Position numbers and translations under genes: made by a program. A DNA stretch of 9,079 nucleotides from Flavobacteriales bacterium UBA7430 (GTDB lineage Bacteria; Bacteroidota; Bacteroidia; Flavobacteriales; UBA7430): contig DLQO01000060.1 in the NCBI GenBank assembly GCA_002478765.1, positions 1 to 9,079 on the forward strand. Reading direction: 5' to 3'. Below the pieces are notes generated by a model. It was given only the letters and a program-made list of their open reading frames with translations. It made no database searches and was not told where the DNA came from. Positions 5,759 through 9,079 of this stretch are shown here, in pieces; the first letter of the stretch is position 1; each line of letters opens with the position of its first letter.

Positions 5759-6604
5759 ATGAATAAAATCACGTTAGTAGTATTAGTAATCGCCAGTTTG
5801 ATTATTGGCTTATCAAGCTGTAAATCATTATTAAAATCAAGAGGGCTTCACCCTGATTTTGACAGTGAGACTTATGACTTAAAAGGAAAAAAAGCCTTAA
5901 TTGTCACTACAAGCCATGGTGTACTTAACAAACCAGGAGAGACAACAGGCGATTCGACCGGAGTATTTGGATCGGAAATGACTGTACCTTATTATGAATT
6001 TTTAGATGCCAACATGGAAGTACATGTTGCCAGTATTAAGGGTGGTCAAATTCCGATTGACCCTTCTTCTTTCAAGCGAATCATAAGAACGAAATCGGAT
6101 GAAAGATATTTAAAAGATGACATCTTCCAAGAAAAAGTGAAAAATTCTATTCCTATAACGGAAGTGGATTTCACTCAATATGATGTCGTATTCTTTGCTG
6201 GAGGATGGGGTGCAGCTTACGATATGGGACAGTCAGACACATTGGCTAAAAAAGTATCTCATGCATACTATAATTCAGATGTATTATTCGGTAGCGTTTG
6301 TCATGGCGCTCTGGCATTTGTATCTGCAAAGGATAGTACAGGTCAATCTCTAATTAAAGGACGAACAATGACTGGTGTGACTCAAAAACAGTTGAATCAA
6401 CTCAAAATTGAATTTACTCCGTTGCACCCGGAAGAGGAGCTTAAAAAAGCAGGAGCTAACTACCAATGCAGTACTGGAAAGAGAGACTTTTTTGAGACCT
6501 TATCTGTCGTAGATGAAGAAAAAAGGTTTGTAACTGGACAAAACCAAAATTCAGGACATGAAACAGCCCAAAAAATCATGGAAATTTTAACAAATGTAAA
6601 ATGA
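5759..6604 (+). CDS. DJ-1/PfpI-family (class I glutamine amidotransferase-like) lipoprotein
   Basis: The 281-residue product has a hydrophobic leader and lipobox LSSC (Cys21), so it is predicted to be a membrane-anchored extracytoplasmic protein, unlike most DJ-1/Hsp31 proteins, which are cytosolic. The fold begins at KKALIVTTSHG (44-54), with the conserved acid Glu73 in GVFGSEMTVPYYEF. The nucleophile elbow is GSVCHGAL with Cys181 and His182. The oxyanion-side motif reads AGGWGAAYDM (147-156), where Hsp31-type relatives usually have GGHG. The family includes glyoxalases, proteases and chaperones; the activity here is undetermined. Its stop overlaps the sulfatase start by four bases (ATGA), so the two are translationally coupled. 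A role in handling reactive aldehydes near the sulfatase pair is only a guess. Confidence 0.85.
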   Translation: MNKITLVVLVIASLIIGLSSCKSLLKSRGLHPDFDSETYDLKGKKALIVTTSHGVLNKPGETTGDSTGVFGSEMTVPYYEFLDANMEVHVASIKGGQIPIDPSSFKRIIRTKSDERYLKDDIFQEKVKNSIPITEVDFTQYDVVFFAGGWGAAYDMGQSDTLAKKVSHAYYNSDVLFGSVCHGALAFVSAKDSTGQSLIKGRTMTGVTQKQLNQLKIEFTPLHPEEELKKAGANYQCSTGKRDFFETLSVVDEEKRFVTGQNQNSGHETAQKIMEILTNVK

Positions 6605-8280
6605 TGCGTTTCTTAATCGTACTTTTTATTTTTTTGATAGTTACGAATGATAGTTTTGCTCAAGCAAACTCCACCGCAAAACCTCCAAATATTGTATTAA
6701 TCCTTGTTGACGACTCAGGTTTAATGGACTTTGGTTCTTTTGGAGGAGAGGCTCAAACACCGAATATTGACAGCCTTGCAAATAGTGGATTAATGTTCTC
6801 GAATATGCACGCTTCTCCAGTTTGTGCACCTTCAAGAGCCATGTTAATGACGGGGTCAGACAATCATCTTGCCGGAGTAGCGAATTTACCAGAAATGCTC
6901 CCTAAAAAATATCAAGACCTCAAAGGGTACGCAGGTGTATTAGATGATAGTGTTCAAACAATTGCCACGCGTCTAAAAGAACTCGATTACAATACATATG
7001 TAACGGGGAAATGGCACTTAGGGCATGGCAAAAACACCTTACCTACCAAAAGAGGTTTTGATAGATCTTTTATCCTAGGAGCTTCAGGTGCAGACAACTA
7101 CGAAGCTAGTGGTTATTTACCTATGAAATCTACTGCACAGTGGTATGCAGACGGAAAACCAACAGACTTACCTGAGCATTTCTATTCTTCTGAGTATTAT
7201 ATCGATGAAATGATTCGTTTTCACAAGGAAGAGCATGATCCTGAACAACCATTTTTCTCTTATATCGCTTTTCAAGCCATTCACGCTCCTGTTCAGGCAC
7301 CGAAAGAATTTGTAGAAAAGTACAAAGCGATTTATTCAGAAGGTTGGGATGTGTTACGCGAAAAACGATTTGCAACAGCAAAGCAAATGGGAATAATCCC
7401 TGAAAATGCTAAGATGAATCCAATGTTTGAAGAAATGAACACTTGGGAAAGTATTTCAGAAAAAGATAAAAAAGCGTACATCACTGATATGGCTGTGATG
7501 GCCGGTATGTTGGAAGCAATGGACTATCATATTGGAAGGTATATTGCCTATCTAAAAGAAATTGGGGAGGCAGAAAATACCGTTTTCATTATTACTTCTG
7601 ACAATGGTCCTGATGGAGGGAACTATAAAAACCTATATGGCTGGGCAAAACGCAACGGTTTTCATAGAGAATTTGATAAAAATGGAGGAAAGAGATATTA
7701 CGGAACAATAGGTCCGGAATTTGCAAGTACTATAGCGGCTCCTTTTTCATACTTCAAATACTATACGGGAGAAGGAGGTTTAAGAGTTCCATTAATAATT
7801 AGCGGACTAAACAAGTCCAATAATCAAATAGACAATTCATTTTGTTTTATAACAGATATAGCTCCAACTATTTATGATATTGTAGGACTTTCAACATCTG
7901 AAAACGAAGGATATCATCCCATTTCAGGTAAGAGCATACTTCCACATATTAAAAATAATTCAGTCCCTATTTACAGTTCAAATGAAGGTGTTGGGTTAGA
8001 AGCAGCTGCTTCTTCAGCCTATTTTTTGGGAGATTATAAAATTGTTAAAAACAACACACCTCTAGGAGACAAGCAATGGAAAATGTATAACCTTAAAATT
8101 GATCCAGGAGAAACCACCAATATTGCTACTCAAAATCCACTATTATTTCAAATTATGCTTTCGAAATACGAATTGTTTGCGAAAGATGTAGGTGTTCAAC
8201 CTATGCCTGAGGGATACAATGCACAAAAAGAAGTCGGCATGAAATCTTTAAAAGCAATGTTAAATCCATTTAAGAAATAA
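6601..8280 (+). CDS. Exported type I sulfatase (arylsulfatase, AtsA-like)
   Basis: This 559-residue enzyme hydrolyses sulfate esters. A signal peptide (MMRFLIVLFIFLIV...SFAQA, cleavage near 20-22) sends it to the periplasm or beyond. The alkaline-phosphatase-like core shows the calcium aspartates in ILVDDSG (Asp37, Asp38), the formylglycine motif VCAPSRAMLMTG with Cys75 (fits CxPxR), GKWHLGH (Lys137, His139), QAIHAP (His228) and TSDNG (Asp334, Asn335). The complete set indicates an active enzyme once Cys75 is oxidised to formylglycine. Length and the DSGLMDFGSFGGEAQTPNID opening fit the AtsA-like group; the substrate (aryl sulfate, steroid or glycan) cannot be told. It overlaps the DJ-1-like gene by 4 bp and is followed after 8 bp by an FGE homologue. 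Met2 (6604) is an alternative start. Confidence 0.93.
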   Translation: MMRFLIVLFIFLIVTNDSFAQANSTAKPPNIVLILVDDSGLMDFGSFGGEAQTPNIDSLANSGLMFSNMHASPVCAPSRAMLMTGSDNHLAGVANLPEMLPKKYQDLKGYAGVLDDSVQTIATRLKELDYNTYVTGKWHLGHGKNTLPTKRGFDRSFILGASGADNYEASGYLPMKSTAQWYADGKPTDLPEHFYSSEYYIDEMIRFHKEEHDPEQPFFSYIAFQAIHAPVQAPKEFVEKYKAIYSEGWDVLREKRFATAKQMGIIPENAKMNPMFEEMNTWESISEKDKKAYITDMAVMAGMLEAMDYHIGRYIAYLKEIGEAENTVFIITSDNGPDGGNYKNLYGWAKRNGFHREFDKNGGKRYYGTIGPEFASTIAAPFSYFKYYTGEGGLRVPLIISGLNKSNNQIDNSFCFITDIAPTIYDIVGLSTSENEGYHPISGKSILPHIKNNSVPIYSSNEGVGLEAAASSAYFLGDYKIVKNNTPLGDKQWKMYNLKIDPGETTNIATQNPLLFQIMLSKYELFAKDVGVQPMPEGYNAQKEVGMKSLKAMLNPFKK

Positions 8281-8288
8281 GCTATCTC

Positions 8289-8891
8289 ATGCCTTTCTCG
8301 TTCATATCATACCTTCTAATTCTATTTTTGTCCTGTTCACAGGAGCAATCTAATGAGGAGAATATAGAATTGCATGTTGTGTCTTATGAAGAATTCGAAG
8401 CATTTGTAAATGCTACTGGCTATGTTACTGATGCTGAAAAATATGGTTGGTCATTTGTTCAGAAAGATGTCTTCAATTTCGAGGTGGTCGAAGGTGCAAA
8501 TTGGCGTAAACCAGACGGAGAGCATACGCCATCTTCGAAATACTTGCCTGTAACACAAGCGAGTTATAATGATGCAATAGCATACTGCGAATGGTCAAAC
8601 ACTGAAGTACCCACCTACGAGAGATATTGGGAACTCATCAAAAGTGACAAGCGTGCTATAGTAACAAATAACAATAAGCCTATCAGCACTGTAAGTGAAG
8701 CTAATGTCTTGGGGAATGTTTGGGAAATTACTGCGACTACTGTCGGTGATTCTACTAGACTTGCTGGCGGATCGCTTTTCTGCTCCGTAAATACTTGTCA
8801 TGGTACTTCAAAAGATCGAGAACAATTCATTGACAAACAAACAGGAAATATCCATATTGGATTTGCTGTGATTAGAAGTAGCCAACATTGA
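8289..8891 (+). CDS. Short formylglycine-generating-enzyme (FGE/SUMF1-type) lipoprotein
   Basis: This is a 200-residue member of the FGE-sulfatase family, presumably the activator of the adjacent sulfatase by converting its motif cysteine to formylglycine. Recognisable FGE segments in order: FEAFVNATGYVTDAEKYGWS (36-55), GANWRKPDG (69-77), LPVTQASYNDAIAYCEWS (86-103), GNVWEIT (142-148), and AGGSLFCSVNTC (159-170). The last keeps the Cys165-x4-Cys170 spacing of the copper-binding active-site pair of aerobic FGEs. The protein is much shorter than usual (about 280-300): the N-terminal GGxFxMG region and the central loop are missing, and the terminal GFR reads GFA. The N-terminus is hydrophobic and ends FLSC (Cys16), a lipobox-like site, suggesting export. 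It may instead be a pseudo-enzyme or accessory factor. Confidence 0.82.
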   Translation: MPFSFISYLLILFLSCSQEQSNEENIELHVVSYEEFEAFVNATGYVTDAEKYGWSFVQKDVFNFEVVEGANWRKPDGEHTPSSKYLPVTQASYNDAIAYCEWSNTEVPTYERYWELIKSDKRAIVTNNNKPISTVSEANVLGNVWEITATTVGDSTRLAGGSLFCSVNTCHGTSKDREQFIDKQTGNIHIGFAVIRSSQH

Positions 8892-9018
8892 AATGCGGAG
8901 TAGTTGCGCCATTTCATTTGCTGAATACTGCCTTGATCCTTCGCAGAGTGGTCATCGTCACGCCCCGTGCTGTGGGGCTTTAGACCCAGCTGGTAGCGGA
9001 TTTGACTAATGCGCATAA
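8892..9018. other. GC-richer non-coding tail with a hairpin
   Basis: A hand count gives about 54% G+C here, clearly above the AT-rich genes beside it. GCCCC (8962-8966) and GGGGC (8974-8978) form a hairpin with a 7-base loop, followed only by TTTAGA, so termination there is doubtful. A leftward reading frame starting at 9016 crosses the segment but runs antisense into the FGE-like gene and has no recognisable domain, so it is not called. The composition suggests a small repeat or an inserted remnant. Confidence 0.4.
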
Positions 9019-9053
9019 AAAAGCCCGAGACAAAGTCTCAGGCTTTCTTTTCC
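9019..9053 (+). terminator. Intrinsic terminator, probably bidirectional
   Basis: GCCCGAGAC (9023-9031) and GTCTCAGGC (9035-9043) form a 9-position stem with one mismatch around AAA, extended by flanking A/T pairs. TTTCTTTTCC follows on the plus strand, and the A-rich run at 9017-9022 gives a T-tract on the minus strand. It should end the sulfatase operon and may also stop a leftward transcript entering from the right edge. Confidence 0.85.
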
Positions 9054-9079
9054 TTGTAGAGATTCTGGATATAAAATCG

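Noticed and set aside
6641..7381. Leftward frames inside the sulfatase gene
   Set aside because: Antisense shadows of a strongly conserved enzyme.
8962..8978. GCCCC/GGGGC hairpin as an intrinsic terminator
   Set aside because: Only three T residues follow, while a much better terminator lies about 45 bp downstream.
8798..9016. Leftward 72-codon frame at the right end
   Set aside because: Half of it is antisense to the FGE-like gene and no domain is recognisable; the GC-rich sequence alone keeps the frame open.
1..9079. CRISPR array, tRNA or rRNA genes, complete insertion sequence
   Set aside because: No regularly spaced repeats, cloverleaf-like segments, rRNA-like blocks or transposase frames were found on reading both strands.

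Overview
The window looks like AT-rich chromosomal DNA of a Bacteroidota species, probably a marine Cytophagales or Flavobacteriia relative. Evidence: there are no Shine-Dalgarno sequences; a -7 box of the Bacteroidota type (TAnnTTTG) occurs; a PorT-like outer-membrane barrel, LSSC-type lipoproteins, a short Crp/Fnr regulator and an AtsA-like exported sulfatase are present. The assignment rests on gene character only and is not checked against a database.

Left part (1-2764, minus strand): a fatty-acid desaturase overlaps by 16 bp a long gene that runs off the left edge. That second gene encodes a complete class I HMG-CoA reductase catalytic domain followed in frame by the N-lobe of an aminoglycoside/choline-kinase-like (APH fold) domain. 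The two genes form a translationally overlapping pair, perhaps a lipid or isoprenoid pathway.

Middle (2765-3470): about 700 bp without a convincing gene. It holds several inverted repeats: a minus-strand intrinsic terminator (3271-3305), a second hairpin directly beside it, and a perfect 20-bp palindrome (3351-3370). Together they look like a structured or interspersed repeat element. A faint recombinase-tail-like reading frame lies at 3039-3143.

Right part (3471-8891, plus strand): a Crp/Fnr-type regulator, a small outer-membrane beta-barrel protein, an unknown lipoprotein, a DJ-1/PfpI-like lipoprotein, a type I sulfatase with the CxPxR formylglycine motif, and a short formylglycine-generating-enzyme (FGE/SUMF1) homologue. 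The last three are packed as an operon (4-bp overlap, then an 8-bp gap). The FGE homologue carries a lipoprotein-like N-terminus, so the sulfatase and its presumptive activating enzyme may both act outside the cytoplasm. An identical 16-bp palindrome, CTCAACATTTGTTGAG, lies before both the barrel gene and the unknown lipoprotein gene, each 21-22 bp upstream of a -7-like box. This is probably the operator of the neighbouring Crp/Fnr protein and ties the region into one regulon.

The end (8892-9079) is a GC-richer non-coding tail with a hairpin and then a strong, probably bidirectional, intrinsic terminator.
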